From NCBI GenBank assembly GCA_964649085.1, contig CAZYPN010000030.1, forward strand, positions 17,034 to 81,033: a stretch of 64,000 nt of DNA, in the 5' to 3' direction. A program made the translations under genes and the position numbers. This document shows, in pieces, positions 33,907 through 43,035 of this stretch (within the stretch, counting starts at the first letter, position 1; each line of letters begins with the position of its first letter). The notes beneath the pieces were generated by a model that was given only the letters and a program-made list of their open reading frames with translations, searched no databases and was not told the DNA's origin. The DNA comes from JADMJV01 sp964649085 (lineage in GTDB: Bacteria > Vulcanimicrobiota > Xenobia > Xenobiales > JADMJV01).

Positions 33907-34494
33907 TTACAGGCGGAACTCGCGCACCTTGCCCAGTCGTCCGATTTCGATCTGGCGACGATAGTTCCCATTGTCGAGGGTGATTCGAGCCGGTTCGGTA
34001 TCGAGCGGCAGCGCTATCGTTCCGTCTGCGTTGATCAGTACGGTGAACAGGCGCTGGAACGGGGCCCCAGCGATGCCCACCTCCATCACCCGGCCGGTGT
34101 CGTTGCCGGGGGTGACCAGGGGGACGGACGGCAGGTTGGTGGCGGTAATTCGGAGCTGGAAGTTGGCATCTTCGATCAGCGGGAACTGCTTCAGATTGCG
34201 AATGCCCTGGGGAGAGCCATCGCTGATGCGCACTTCGATGGGACCCGTGGCATTTACGGTGGCGGCTGTCAGTGGTGTGCTGGCCAGCTCCAGATTGTTG
34301 CGCACCTGCAACTGCCCACCTGCTCGCGCCTCCGTGAGTTGATTGGTAATTTCAGCGGTGAGACGGCGACTCGACTCCACCAGGGCGGTGTTGGCCCGAT
34401 AGCGACTGATGGCTCCCGACACCAGAGCCAGCAACACCGACACGATCGCCAGGATGACCAGAAGTTCAAGCAGGCTAAAGCCACGTTTTCTCAT
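33907..34494 (-). CDS. Prepilin-type pseudopilin (GspH/FimT-like)
   Basis: A 195-residue pilin-like protein. MRKRG is followed by FSLLELLVILAIVSVLLALV, a textbook prepilin peptidase site with Glu at mature position 5. The head domain (ITNQLTEARAGGQLQVRNNL) resembles the GspH/FimT type of minor pseudopilin. The start is ATG 34494; the frame open to 34779 has no pilin leader and runs across the manA start. It converges on the BON lipoprotein gene with one base between them. It belongs functionally with the minor-pilin operon at 10037-13061, though 20 kb away. Confidence 0.85.
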   Translation of the reverse strand: MRKRGFSLLELLVILAIVSVLLALVSGAISRYRANTALVESSRRLTAEITNQLTEARAGGQLQVRNNLELASTPLTAATVNATGPIEVRISDGSPQGIRNLKQFPLIEDANFQLRITATNLPSVPLVTPGNDTGRVMEVGIAGAPFQRLFTVLINADGTIALPLDTEPARITLDNGNYRRQIEIGRLGKVREFRL

Positions 34495-34572
34495 TGTAGG
34501 GAAGTTCGAAATCGCCAACCGCCTCCCTTTGTTGGAAGGGGATGCAATCCCATTGGCTAAATCGCAGGCACC

Positions 34573-35556
34573 ATGCTTCCAATGCAAGTTCAGCCATCTC
34601 CCGTCGCTCGTATCTGGGGCGGACGCCAGCTGTACGGCTTGCGGGGCTTTGCCGAAGGACCCGAGCCTCTGGGTGAGAGTTGGGAAGTCTTTGGCGAGTC
34701 CAAGGTGTTGTCGGGGCCCCAAGCGGGAGCCAGCCTCGACGAACTTTCTGGCCGACTTGGTCGTGAGCTGCTGGGGCATTGGTGGAATGGTGAGCCGGGA
34801 TTTCCTCTGCTGTTGAAGTGGCTCGACTGTCAGGAGTGGCTATCCCTGCAGGTGCATCCTGATGATGTCGTGGCCCGAGAGTTGAAAGGGCCCCAGTTTC
34901 GTGGAAAGTGCGAAGCCTGGTATTTCCACCGAGTGGCTCCCCAGGCAGAGGTCATCCACGGCTGGTTGTCGCGGCCGCCCGACGAGGCCGAGATGGAGCA
35001 CCTTCGAGGCGCAGCCTGGCTCGACTGGGTTCGACGCTATCGCCCGGAGGCCGGTCAGTGGGTCAATACGCCGCCAGGCACGGTGCACGCTTTGGGGCCC
35101 GGCTTGCTGGTGTTCGAGGTTCAGCAGAACTCCGACCTGACCTTTCGACTGTACGATTGGGACCGCGTCGGGTTGGACGGCGCCCCCCGCCCCTTGCACC
35201 TCGCCGAGGGTTTGCAGGCGATTCGCCGAGCAGATTCCAGCACTACGGTTTGTCGGCCCGGCTTTGAAGTGGAGAACGATTATTTTTGCGTGGAGCGCCA
35301 TCAGGGAAGCCATCAATGGTCTCCCCAGGGTCTGTCGGTGGAAGTGATCACCCTGCTCGAAGGCACGGCCAGGGTGGACTGTCAGGGGCAGGAGTGGTCT
35401 CTAGGACCCCTGGATTCGCTGGTCATTCCGGCCCAATGCCCGGGGTTGGCTTTGAGGACCGAGGCCCCCTGGTTCCGAGTGCGTCTGGCAGAGCCTTGCA
35501 GGAATCACGGAGCCTGCTCAGTATCGAACAGCATTTCGCTGTCTGAGGGGAATTAG
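34573..35556 (+). CDS. manA: Class I mannose-6-phosphate isomerase
   Basis: A zinc enzyme interconverting fructose-6-phosphate and mannose-6-phosphate, feeding GDP-mannose synthesis. The 327-residue protein has the zinc-site phrase SLQVHPDD (H95 first ligand), the following glutamate in GKCEAWYF, and the C-terminal signature GTVHALGPGLLVFEVQQNSD with TFRLYDWDR. It is the short bacterial type of class I PMI. It fits well with the fused mannose-1-phosphate guanylyltransferase/phosphomannomutase at 57579-60440, which would use its product. The start is not strongly fixed; MLPMQVQPSPVARIWGG agrees with the family. Confidence 0.93.
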   Translation: MLPMQVQPSPVARIWGGRQLYGLRGFAEGPEPLGESWEVFGESKVLSGPQAGASLDELSGRLGRELLGHWWNGEPGFPLLLKWLDCQEWLSLQVHPDDVVARELKGPQFRGKCEAWYFHRVAPQAEVIHGWLSRPPDEAEMEHLRGAAWLDWVRRYRPEAGQWVNTPPGTVHALGPGLLVFEVQQNSDLTFRLYDWDRVGLDGAPRPLHLAEGLQAIRRADSSTTVCRPGFEVENDYFCVERHQGSHQWSPQGLSVEVITLLEGTARVDCQGQEWSLGPLDSLVIPAQCPGLALRTEAPWFRVRLAEPCRNHGACSVSNSISLSEGN

Positions 35557-35559
35557 CCC

Positions 35560-36426
35560 ATGCGTTCCGGACCCAAGGCCATCAAATATCAATCGACGCT
35601 GTTTCGCACTTCGGAACTGGTCTGGGTGAAGGTTGCCCCTCTGCCACCCTGGCGTCAGGCCATTCGTTGGACCCTGATCGGATGTGGTCTGGCTTTCTTT
35701 TTCGTCATGGCCTCGGCCAAAGGAAGCTGGCAGAATGTGGAAGGCCTGCTGGGTCTGCTGGCCTGGCATGTGGGTTACTGGCTGCAATCCGAGGTGCGCC
35801 TGGCCAGCAGCGGCGATCTGCCCGAGTCGTATCAGGAGCGCGGTGGCGAGGGTCAGTCCAAGACCTTTCGGGGCTGGGTGTCGGCCCTCAGCGAAGGGGA
35901 AAACGAATGCAAAGTGGTTTCGCGCCATTACCAGCACTGGTTTAATCTGGATCGGATAGCCTGGATCCGTTCGTGTATCGTGATCGAGCCCTATCCTCTG
36001 ATTCTGCTTCCGGTCTTTTTGGGCTACCTGTGGCTCATCCAGCAGAACTTCGATATCGACCCCAATCTGCCGGTGCTCTCCGATGTGCGTTTTCTCACCT
36101 TCGAAGGCTCGACCGCCTTTCTCCACTTCCTGTGCTGGCTGATTTCCTTCTTGGGTCTGGCCGGTACGCTTACTTCGCTGTCGGCCGGGGTTGAGGTTCG
36201 GGCCAGCGGTGGGCTGTCCGATCGATTTGCTCTCAGTCGGCGCGAGTGTCAGTTGCTGATGGACCGCCTGGCAGGGCTGAGTGAGCCCGCCCCCGTTGTT
36301 GCCAGCCCGCCGGTAACTGCGCCTCCCGCGCCTGTTGAAGTTCAGAAGCCCGCCGCGCCGCCACCCCCGCCCCCGAAATCGGACCCTGATCCGGAGCCCG
36401 TGGTGGAATGTTCTACGACGCCCTGA
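35560..36426 (+). CDS. Uncharacterised membrane protein with Pro-rich tail
   Basis: A 288-residue protein of unknown family. There are four hydrophobic segments (about residues 34-50, 61-76, 142-163 and 187-210) grouped as two pairs with a soluble loop between them (RGWVSALSEGENECKVVSRH). The cytoplasmic or periplasmic tail from about 243 is Pro/Ala-rich (PPVTAPPAPVEVQKPAAPPP) and looks disordered. The ATG at 35560 has GAGGGG upstream and lies three bases after manA. It overlaps the rqcH start by 19 bases. I infer no function. Confidence 0.7.
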   Translation: MRSGPKAIKYQSTLFRTSELVWVKVAPLPPWRQAIRWTLIGCGLAFFFVMASAKGSWQNVEGLLGLLAWHVGYWLQSEVRLASSGDLPESYQERGGEGQSKTFRGWVSALSEGENECKVVSRHYQHWFNLDRIAWIRSCIVIEPYPLILLPVFLGYLWLIQQNFDIDPNLPVLSDVRFLTFEGSTAFLHFLCWLISFLGLAGTLTSLSAGVEVRASGGLSDRFALSRRECQLLMDRLAGLSEPAPVVASPPVTAPPAPVEVQKPAAPPPPPPKSDPDPEPVVECSTTP

Positions 36427-38045
36427 CTCTGCGGGCGTACGTGCTGGAACTGCGGGAGCAGTTTCCGCTCCCCTGGTTCGTGGAAAAAATTTCCCAGGTC
36501 AGTCCATCCGAGATTTTATTTGGTTTTCGCTGTTTTCTGGGCGAACGTCCTCACAAGTTCCGCCTGCTCGCTGTTCTCAAGCCCTCTCAGCCGTCGCTGC
36601 GTTGGTGGCGAGGCAGCAAACCTGGTGCGGTGCCTCCCTCGAGCTTCGTCATGCAGCTGCGCAAACACGTGCAGGGGCGCTCGATACTCGAAATACAATC
36701 CATGTATCCCGAAAGAGCCCTGCGCTGGAGGGGCCATCAGTGTACGCTGGTGCTGGAGTTGCTCGAGCGTGAGCCCAATCTGCTGCTGTTGGACCCGCAG
36801 GGCGACATTCTGGGCGGTTATCGCCTGGGTCGAGGTGGCGAGCGCGAGCTTCGGCGCAAGCGAGCCTACCTCACCCCACCCCGAGGCGACCTGCTGGATG
36901 CCGGTGGTCTGACGGCCTACCAACTCGAGGAGATCTATCTGGCCGACCCTCTGGCCTGGCCTCAGAGTTTGTTGGACCGCACCATCGGGCTGTCTCCCGA
37001 AGCCTGCAAGCGGCTCAGTTCTTCCTTCGACCAGCTGGAGTCGAGCTATCGCGACCTCTGGCCACTGACTTTGCCTCCCTCCTACAGCGCCGAGCGCCAG
37101 AAGAACGGACGTCTAAGTATCTGGGGTCGGGGAGCGCCGGGGGTTTCTCTGCTTTCGCTAGAGGTGGTGGAAGAGCCGGCTTTGCCCAGTCTGGATGAAG
37201 AAAAGATGCGCCTTCGACAGCGCTGCCTGAAGCAGCAGCAACGCTTGCGTGTGCGCCTGGAAAAGCTGGATAGCGACCGTCAGAAGGTGGCCTCGGCCCA
37301 AGATTTGCAGCGTCAGGGGGAGCTGTTGCTGTGTTATCAATCCCAATTTCCTCGAGGCTCTACGGGGGGAACTTTGAGCGACTGGGACGGTCAGCGTCAG
37401 TTTGTCATTCAGCTCGATCCGGCTGTGAATGCTGCGCAGCAGGCTCAGGCCTGGATCAAGCGGGCCGGTAAGTATCGGCGTTCCCTGCCGATCATCGAGC
37501 AGCGAGTTGCCCAGACTCAGCTCGAGCTGGAGCAATTGGAAGAGCTCCTGTTTTTGCTCGCCAGTGCTGAGAGCCCGGCCGAGCTGGCCGAGTTGCGTAA
37601 AGGGCTGGAGACTACGCCCCGAGTTTCCGGGAAAAAGACCGCTTCGGTCACGGCCGGGCCCCGGCGTTATCACTTCGGCGACTTCGCTTTGCTGGTGGGG
37701 CGCTCGCCCCGGCAGAACGACGAACTGGTGCAGCGTTCTCGCCGCGACGATCTGTGGTTTCACGTTAAAGACAGCCCCGGAGCTCACGTGGTACTCAAGA
37801 CGGGCGGCCAGGCTCCCGACCCTGAAGTGATCGAGGCGGCGGCCCGCTGTGCCGCCCATCATTCCAGTCGCAAGCACGATGGCAAGGTGCTGGTATCATT
37901 TACCTCGGCGCGGCGTGTGAAAAAGCCCCCCGGGAGTCCGGCGGGCTTTGTGGTCTATAGTGAGGAGCTGACCCTCTGGGTGAAGCCAGGCCTTGAGGGC
38001 CTGGAGTCAGGGCCGATGGGAGGCCGGGATCGCGCGAATCGGTAG
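36408..38045 (+). CDS. rqcH: NFACT-family ribosome quality control protein (RqcH-like)
   Basis: A homologue of RqcH/Rqc2, which binds split 50S subunits carrying stalled peptidyl-tRNA and adds C-terminal Ala tails. The 545-residue protein starts MFYDALTLRAYVLEL (NFACT-N). It has helical coiled-coil middle segments (about 260-300 and 345-395) and then the NFACT-R domain with DLWFHVKDSPGAHVVL at about 446-461 and HHSSRKHDGKVLVSFT. Older annotation calls this family fibronectin-binding protein. The start lies inside the preceding gene; the stop overlaps the convergent anti-sigma gene by 39 bases. Confidence 0.9.
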   Translation: MFYDALTLRAYVLELREQFPLPWFVEKISQVSPSEILFGFRCFLGERPHKFRLLAVLKPSQPSLRWWRGSKPGAVPPSSFVMQLRKHVQGRSILEIQSMYPERALRWRGHQCTLVLELLEREPNLLLLDPQGDILGGYRLGRGGERELRRKRAYLTPPRGDLLDAGGLTAYQLEEIYLADPLAWPQSLLDRTIGLSPEACKRLSSSFDQLESSYRDLWPLTLPPSYSAERQKNGRLSIWGRGAPGVSLLSLEVVEEPALPSLDEEKMRLRQRCLKQQQRLRVRLEKLDSDRQKVASAQDLQRQGELLLCYQSQFPRGSTGGTLSDWDGQRQFVIQLDPAVNAAQQAQAWIKRAGKYRRSLPIIEQRVAQTQLELEQLEELLFLLASAESPAELAELRKGLETTPRVSGKKTASVTAGPRRYHFGDFALLVGRSPRQNDELVQRSRRDDLWFHVKDSPGAHVVLKTGGQAPDPEVIEAAARCAAHHSSRKHDGKVLVSFTSARRVKKPPGSPAGFVVYSEELTLWVKPGLEGLESGPMGGRDRANR

Positions 38046-38858
38046 GCCGGGTGAGGCCAACGGGGGCGTGCTGTAGGACTCGGTAGCCAGGCTGTGAGGA
38101 CAGCAATACTGGCAGTTATCGGCCAGGGTAGCCATTTCTTCGCGGGTACCGCCGGCCACAAGTGAGAACACCCAGCCCTTGTGCTCCCAGGTGGCAACTT
38201 GAGAGTCGCCTGCGCCGAAAAGCATGGGGCTTGATTCCGTTCCTTCCGTGCTGCCTACTCGAGCACTGGGGGCGGCAAAGACCGATACCACGCGTTTTTG
38301 CTGATCGTGACAGAGCACGTGAATCACCTGTTCCCCCTCGAGAACCGGGCAAAGGCGGACGTCATACGGCCTCAGAGCCTGATGCTTGACCATTTCTGGC
38401 ATGGCGGCTCCGAAGGTACGCTCGGCCAGATTTCCCGGATCCTCCGGCTGGCCACCAACTACGGGACGTGAACTGCAGCGGGAGTGATCTTGGGAAAGCG
38501 AGAGAGCCAGCGGGGGGGCTTTTTCGGTGGCCGGGCGCAAAGCGTAAAGGGAAAAGGCTGCCGCAGAGGCTGCCGCCAGCCATCCGAGGCCCCAGCCCCG
38601 ACGGGTTGAAGCTTTTGCAGGAACGGCCGCAGGCTTCGGGGTTGCGACTTCCTGGAGCAGGGCCTTTTTCAGTCGAGCCTGCACCAGTTCGGGGCAAGAC
38701 TCCTGACTGCAACTCTGTCGCAGCATCTGCCGAAAACGGGAATAAAATTCATACTGCTGGCGACATTCAGCACATTGCTCGAGATGCTTCCGAGATTCGG
38801 ACTCCTGGTTGGGGTCGGCTTCGCCGTCCAGAAGTTCGTTGATCTGCTCGGTGTTCAT
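38007..38858 (-). CDS. Anti-sigma factor-like zinc-finger membrane protein
   Basis: A 283-residue protein with the anti-sigma zinc-binding motif HLEQCAEC (H25, C29, C32) at its N-terminus, one membrane helix (WLAAASAAAFSLYAL, near 85-100) and an extracytoplasmic domain of about 180 residues. This is the layout of ZAS-type anti-sigma factors, which hold an ECF sigma factor until a signal releases it. Unusually, no sigma factor gene is adjacent: upstream is the dCTP deaminase, downstream the convergent rqcH. The outer domain has extra cysteines (CHDQQ, NCQYCCPHS). I chose ATG 38858; the frame is open to 39023. Confidence 0.8.
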   Translation of the reverse strand: MNTEQINELLDGEADPNQESESRKHLEQCAECRQQYEFYSRFRQMLRQSCSQESCPELVQARLKKALLQEVATPKPAAVPAKASTRRGWGLGWLAAASAAAFSLYALRPATEKAPPLALSLSQDHSRCSSRPVVGGQPEDPGNLAERTFGAAMPEMVKHQALRPYDVRLCPVLEGEQVIHVLCHDQQKRVVSVFAAPSARVGSTEGTESSPMLFGAGDSQVATWEHKGWVFSLVAGGTREEMATLADNCQYCCPHSLATESYSTPPLASPGLPIRAIPASHRP

Positions 38859-39038
38859 GCAAGTAACAGAGGAACCCACGCAATACCTATCCTCTCCAAC
38901 ACGTTCAGTCCAGGCCAGGTCCTCAGCGATGCGGTGACCGTCTTTAGCTGAGGATAAGCACGATAGGACTTTAGTTCTATTGCTTCGGATGGGGCAACCA
39001 GGTTCCTGGAGGATTGGTTCCAAAATGGGGCAAGTTTC

Positions 39039-40166
39039 TTATAGTGAAGAAACCGTGGGGACGGCTTGACTCTGCGGTTGCGTGAAGAGACGGCCCAACT
39101 GCGGGCCACGTTGATGCATATAGTGACTGCTGAGGTTGACGCCGTAAATCTTCTCGGGGTCCTTGATGAGGTACTCGTAGACCATCTTGCAGATGGGCTG
39201 ACCGTGGCGAATGATCACGTCCTCGTGGGGGTCGACCTCCAGAACGGCAGGCGTGCCCAGCACCTCGCCCTCCTGGCCGTAGCCAAAGCCGGGGTCGAAG
39301 AAGCCCGCGTAGTGGCTGCGGAACTCGCCGCTGTGGATGTCGTAGGCGACCATTTCCACGGCGTAGGCGGGCGGCACGCGCAGAAACTCGCAGGTGGACA
39401 TGATGTAGAACTCGCTGCGCTTGAGCACCACCTCACCGCGTTCGGCAAAGACCGGCTCAAAAAAGTCCTCGGCCAGGTGGGGCTGGCTGCTGGTAAGGTC
39501 GACCACCTGATCGGTGTGGCGAGCTTTGTAGCCGATGGTGTCCTGGCTGAGGTCGGCGGTTAGCAGTATGCCGCGGTCGAGCTGGGGCGTAATGCGTTCG
39601 CCGGCCGCGTTGTAGACCAACCCCACGCGCTGATGATGCATGTCCAGTTCGAGGTCCATCAAGCGATTGTCGCCGATGAGAAAGCGGGCCTGGTTGAGAG
39701 TGGTGCCCGCCTGCACCCTTACCGACCAGCTGCGCGGGGTGATCATCACGTAGGCCTTGCCGGCATAGCCTTCGGGAATGCGGTCAAAGCGCGGTAGGCC
39801 GTCGACCAGGGCCCGCACCCAGATGTTGGTGCGTCCGCTGGTCGACTTGTTGTTGGTATAGGCGTGCACCTCGGGCGGCAGGTGAAGCCGCTCCTGCAGT
39901 TCCACCACATAGGTGCAGTCGCGCTGCAATACGGTGGGCTGGCTCAGGTCGAGACGACGAATTTGATAAAGGCGCAGGGCGTCTTCGATGCTCTCGCCGC
40001 GGCGCGGCAAGAAGGTGGCCCTCACCTGGTGCGCCACCGGTCCCAATCGAAGGTCAAGGCTGGAGGGCTGCAGGTTGCCTTCGGGCACCGGCTGCTGGCA
40101 ACGAATGTGTCCGCTTTCCAGGAACTGCTGGATGATTTGTGAGGGGATGGCGCCGCTTCTCTTCAC
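39039..40166 (-). CDS. dcd: Double-length dCTP deaminase (dUTPase-like tandem)
   Basis: A 375-residue member of the long 2'-deoxycytidine 5'-triphosphate deaminase group. There are two copies of the dUTPase-like beta fold: the first with GNLQPSSLDLRLGPVAHQVRA and TNNKSTSGRTNIWVRA, the second with FYIMSTCEFLRVPPAYAVEMV, HYAGFFDPGFGYG and HGQPICKMVYEYL. It would supply dUMP/dUTP for thymidylate synthesis. Ordinary Dcd is about 190 residues in one domain. The GTG start at 40166 overlaps the hutU stop by four bases, so it is co-translated with a histidine catabolism gene, an odd pairing. Confidence 0.88.
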   Translation of the reverse strand: MKRSGAIPSQIIQQFLESGHIRCQQPVPEGNLQPSSLDLRLGPVAHQVRATFLPRRGESIEDALRLYQIRRLDLSQPTVLQRDCTYVVELQERLHLPPEVHAYTNNKSTSGRTNIWVRALVDGLPRFDRIPEGYAGKAYVMITPRSWSVRVQAGTTLNQARFLIGDNRLMDLELDMHHQRVGLVYNAAGERITPQLDRGILLTADLSQDTIGYKARHTDQVVDLTSSQPHLAEDFFEPVFAERGEVVLKRSEFYIMSTCEFLRVPPAYAVEMVAYDIHSGEFRSHYAGFFDPGFGYGQEGEVLGTPAVLEVDPHEDVIIRHGQPICKMVYEYLIKDPEKIYGVNLSSHYMHQRGPQLGRLFTQPQSQAVPTVSSL

Positions 40167-41815
40167 GACATCGGCACCTGGACGCCGCGCTCGCGAGCCA
40201 CCTCGACGGCCTTGGGATAGCCGGCATCAACGTGGCGGATGACGCCCATTCCCGGGTCGCTGGTCAGCACTCGCTCCAGGCGTCGGGCCGCCCGTTCGCT
40301 GCCGTCGGCTACCACCACCATGCCGGCATGGATGGAGTAACCGATGCCCACGCCCCCGCCGTGGTGCACCGACACCCAGGAGGCTCCGCAGGCGGTGTTG
40401 ATCAGGGCGTTGAGGATAGGCCAGTCGGCGATGGCGTCGCTGCCGTCGATCATGCCCTCGGTTTCGCGGTTGGGCGAGGCCACCGAGCCGCAGTCGAGGT
40501 GGTCGCGGCCGATGACGATGGGCGCCGAGACCTCGCCCCGGGCCACCAGGTCGTTGAACACCGCTCCCATGCGGGCGCGCTCGCCGTAGCCGAGCCAGCA
40601 GATGCGGGCGGGCAGGCCCTGGAACTTGACCTGGCTCTGGGCCTTTTCAATCCAGCGCCGCAGCCCTTCGTCCTGGGGAAAGGTCTCGAGCACGGCTCGG
40701 TCGGTGCGGGCGATGTCGGCGGGGTCGCCCGAAAGAGCCACCCAGCGGAAAGGGCCCCGACCTTCGCAAAATTGGGGGCGAATGTAGGCTGGCACGAATC
40801 CGGGAAAGTCGAAAGCGTGGTCGACGCCGGCCTGCTGGGCCTGGGCCCGCAGGTTGTTGCCATAGTCGAAGACCACCGATCCGGCCTTTTGGAAGCCCAA
40901 CATGGCCTGCACGTGGGCGGCCGCCGAGTGGAAGGCCTCCTCCTGGTAGCGCTTGGGGTCGGATTGGCGCAGGGCCAGTGCTTCCTCCAAGGACATGCCC
41001 ATGGGCACATATCCACCCAACATATCGTGGGCGCTGGTCTGGTCGGTAACCACATCAGGAACGACCCCGCGCTTGAGCAGCTCGGGAAATACCTCGGCGG
41101 CGTTGCCGATCAGGCCCACCGAGAGCGCCCGGCCTTCCTTCTGGGCTTCGAGGCACCAGGCCAGGGCTTCGTCGAGCCCGGATGTGAGTTTGTCGACGTA
41201 GGCGGTGTCCAACCGGCGCTGGGCCCGATGGGGGTCGATTTCCACCACCAGGGCCACGCCGTCGTTGAAGGTCACGGCCAGCGGCTGGGCTCCGCCCATG
41301 CCCCCCAGCCCGGCTGTGAGCACCAGCCTTCCCTTCAGGCTACCCCCGAAGTGCTGACGCGCCAGCTCGGCCAGGGTTTCGTAGGTGCCCTGCAAGATGC
41401 CCTGAGTGCCGATGTAGATCCACGAACCGGCCGTCATCTGGCCATACATGGTCAGGCCCAGGTGTTCTAGGCGACGGAAGTTGTCCCAATTGGCCCAGGC
41501 CGGCACCAGCATCGAGTTGGAGATCAACACGCGTGGGGCCTCGGCGTGGGTTCGGAAAATGCCCACCGGCTTGCCCGAGCACACTAGCAGCGTTTCCTCG
41601 GCTCCCAGGCTTTCCAGCGATCGCACCAGGGCGTGGTAACAGTCCCAGTTGCGGGCGGCCCGACCGGTGCCGCCGTAGACGATGAGGTTGTCGGGATCTT
41701 CGGCCACCTCGGGGTCGAGATTGTTCATCAGCATGCGCAGGGCGGCTTCTTGTTCCCAGCCCTGGCAACGCAGCTGGCTGCCTCGGGGGGCGCGAATGGC
41801 GGTTTTAGTGCTCAC
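40163..41815 (-). CDS. hutU: Urocanate hydratase
   Basis: An NAD-dependent enzyme of histidine degradation converting urocanate to imidazolonepropionate. The 550-residue protein has the normal length. The family blocks are NLIVYGGTGRAARNWDCYHA, GWIYIGTQGILQGTYETL-like GSWIYIGTQG, VLTAGLGGMGGAQPLA, LIGNAAEVFPELL, and the active-site region ICWLGYGERARMG. The start is a GTG at 41815 behind GGAGGAG. No hutH, hutI or hutG is nearby, so the rest of the pathway must be elsewhere if present. Confidence 0.96.
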   Translation of the reverse strand: MSTKTAIRAPRGSQLRCQGWEQEAALRMLMNNLDPEVAEDPDNLIVYGGTGRAARNWDCYHALVRSLESLGAEETLLVCSGKPVGIFRTHAEAPRVLISNSMLVPAWANWDNFRRLEHLGLTMYGQMTAGSWIYIGTQGILQGTYETLAELARQHFGGSLKGRLVLTAGLGGMGGAQPLAVTFNDGVALVVEIDPHRAQRRLDTAYVDKLTSGLDEALAWCLEAQKEGRALSVGLIGNAAEVFPELLKRGVVPDVVTDQTSAHDMLGGYVPMGMSLEEALALRQSDPKRYQEEAFHSAAAHVQAMLGFQKAGSVVFDYGNNLRAQAQQAGVDHAFDFPGFVPAYIRPQFCEGRGPFRWVALSGDPADIARTDRAVLETFPQDEGLRRWIEKAQSQVKFQGLPARICWLGYGERARMGAVFNDLVARGEVSAPIVIGRDHLDCGSVASPNRETEGMIDGSDAIADWPILNALINTACGASWVSVHHGGGVGIGYSIHAGMVVVADGSERAARRLERVLTSDPGMGVIRHVDAGYPKAVEVARERGVQVPMS

Positions 41816-41851
41816 GGGACTCCTCCAATTGTTCTATTGGCGCTTTCTACC

Positions 41852-42976
41852 TCAGCCGCGCCGGCCCTTGCCCATACGAAAGGCTCCCACCATCAAGGCG
41901 ACGGCCCCGCCCAGCATCAGAATGCCGATCAGGGGCCGAGCGAACACCCAGCCCACCGCAATCACCACCAACGTGAGGGCCGTGCCGATCAGGCAGCCGA
42001 AGGTGCCCGTGCCCAGGGCCACCAGGTCGCCGATGAAGGGCAGGATGTCGGCCACTACATTGATGGGGCCAAAGAGCGCGCCAAAACCGGCGCACATCAG
42101 CACCCAGCCTACCAGGCGTAGAATCCAGGTAAAGGTCTCATTGGAACGGGCCCCGCTCTGGAACATCTCTTCGGCCGTATGGGTGCCCGACTCGACCAGC
42201 AAAATTTTCTCGCCGTTCTTGGTGACGTAGGGCGCCAGGCTGCCACTTTGTTGGGCGCCCACCAGGCTGACGGGGCCCGGCTGGACAATCAGGAACTGCA
42301 CCTTGAGGTCGCCGATCTGGGGGCTGGATGAGTTACTGCCGCGATACAACTGGCCGTTATCGAGCCGGAAGCCCTCGACTCCTCGATAGCTTTCAAGTTG
42401 CAGGGGGGTGAAGTTGCTCAGGTCGGAAATGACGTCCTCGTGAAGCTGAAAAGCCCCCAGGGTGGCTTTGGGGTCGTTGAGCGTGGTGGACTGGAAGGGC
42501 ATCGAGGAGGGGTTGGTGTGGCCCGACTGCTTGAAGTTGCTCGAGGAAATGTGGCTCTCGCTCCACTCTTTCTCGTAGGTGTAGTCGGTGACCGTTTCTT
42601 CGCCGCCGCCGATTTTCTTGCGCTTGCGGCTATTCTTGTGCTCGACCCACTGATACATGCTCACCTGACGCTTGAGGCGCAAGGCCTGACTGTGCACCCC
42701 GAACTGGCTGTCCTTCAGCCCCTCCTGACCCGCTTTAGCGGGACCGCTCAGGTGGATGAGTTTGCCCTCGAGGGCCGGGTCGATTTTTTCGGGGGAGACC
42801 GACTGGACCATCTTCTTGCCCTCGGCCAGCCCCTGGGCCCGATGCACGTAGTGCCCCTCGTTCCAAAACAGCATCACGGCGCTGATCAGGATCATGACGA
42901 TGCCGGCGATGATGCCGCCAAATGCGCTGGATAGTCGGCTGAAGAAGCCTTGCTGGGTAACCTCTTGATAACTCAC
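41852..42976 (-). CDS. TMEM43-family membrane protein
   Basis: A 374-residue homologue of the TMEM43/LUMA family. It has one N-terminal helix (GGIIAGIVMILISAVMLFWNEG) with the diagnostic WNEG, a large lumenal or periplasmic domain, and three or four C-terminal helices (ILRLVGWVLMCAGFGALFGP, LIGTALTLVVIAVGWVFARP, LIGILMLGGAVALMVG). Bacterial members are of unknown function. I set the start at the GTG at 42976 behind GGAGGGCGTC. The frame upstream runs into the tandem repeats and gap and is not coding. Transcribed toward hutU, but the spacing is normal. Confidence 0.85.
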   Translation of the reverse strand: MSYQEVTQQGFFSRLSSAFGGIIAGIVMILISAVMLFWNEGHYVHRAQGLAEGKKMVQSVSPEKIDPALEGKLIHLSGPAKAGQEGLKDSQFGVHSQALRLKRQVSMYQWVEHKNSRKRKKIGGGEETVTDYTYEKEWSESHISSSNFKQSGHTNPSSMPFQSTTLNDPKATLGAFQLHEDVISDLSNFTPLQLESYRGVEGFRLDNGQLYRGSNSSSPQIGDLKVQFLIVQPGPVSLVGAQQSGSLAPYVTKNGEKILLVESGTHTAEEMFQSGARSNETFTWILRLVGWVLMCAGFGALFGPINVVADILPFIGDLVALGTGTFGCLIGTALTLVVIAVGWVFARPLIGILMLGGAVALMVGAFRMGKGRRG

Positions 42977-43035
42977 GACGCCCTCCCTCTCTTGGGATGG
43001 GGCAGTTCTCTCTTGTGTAGGGCGGAACCTTGGAA

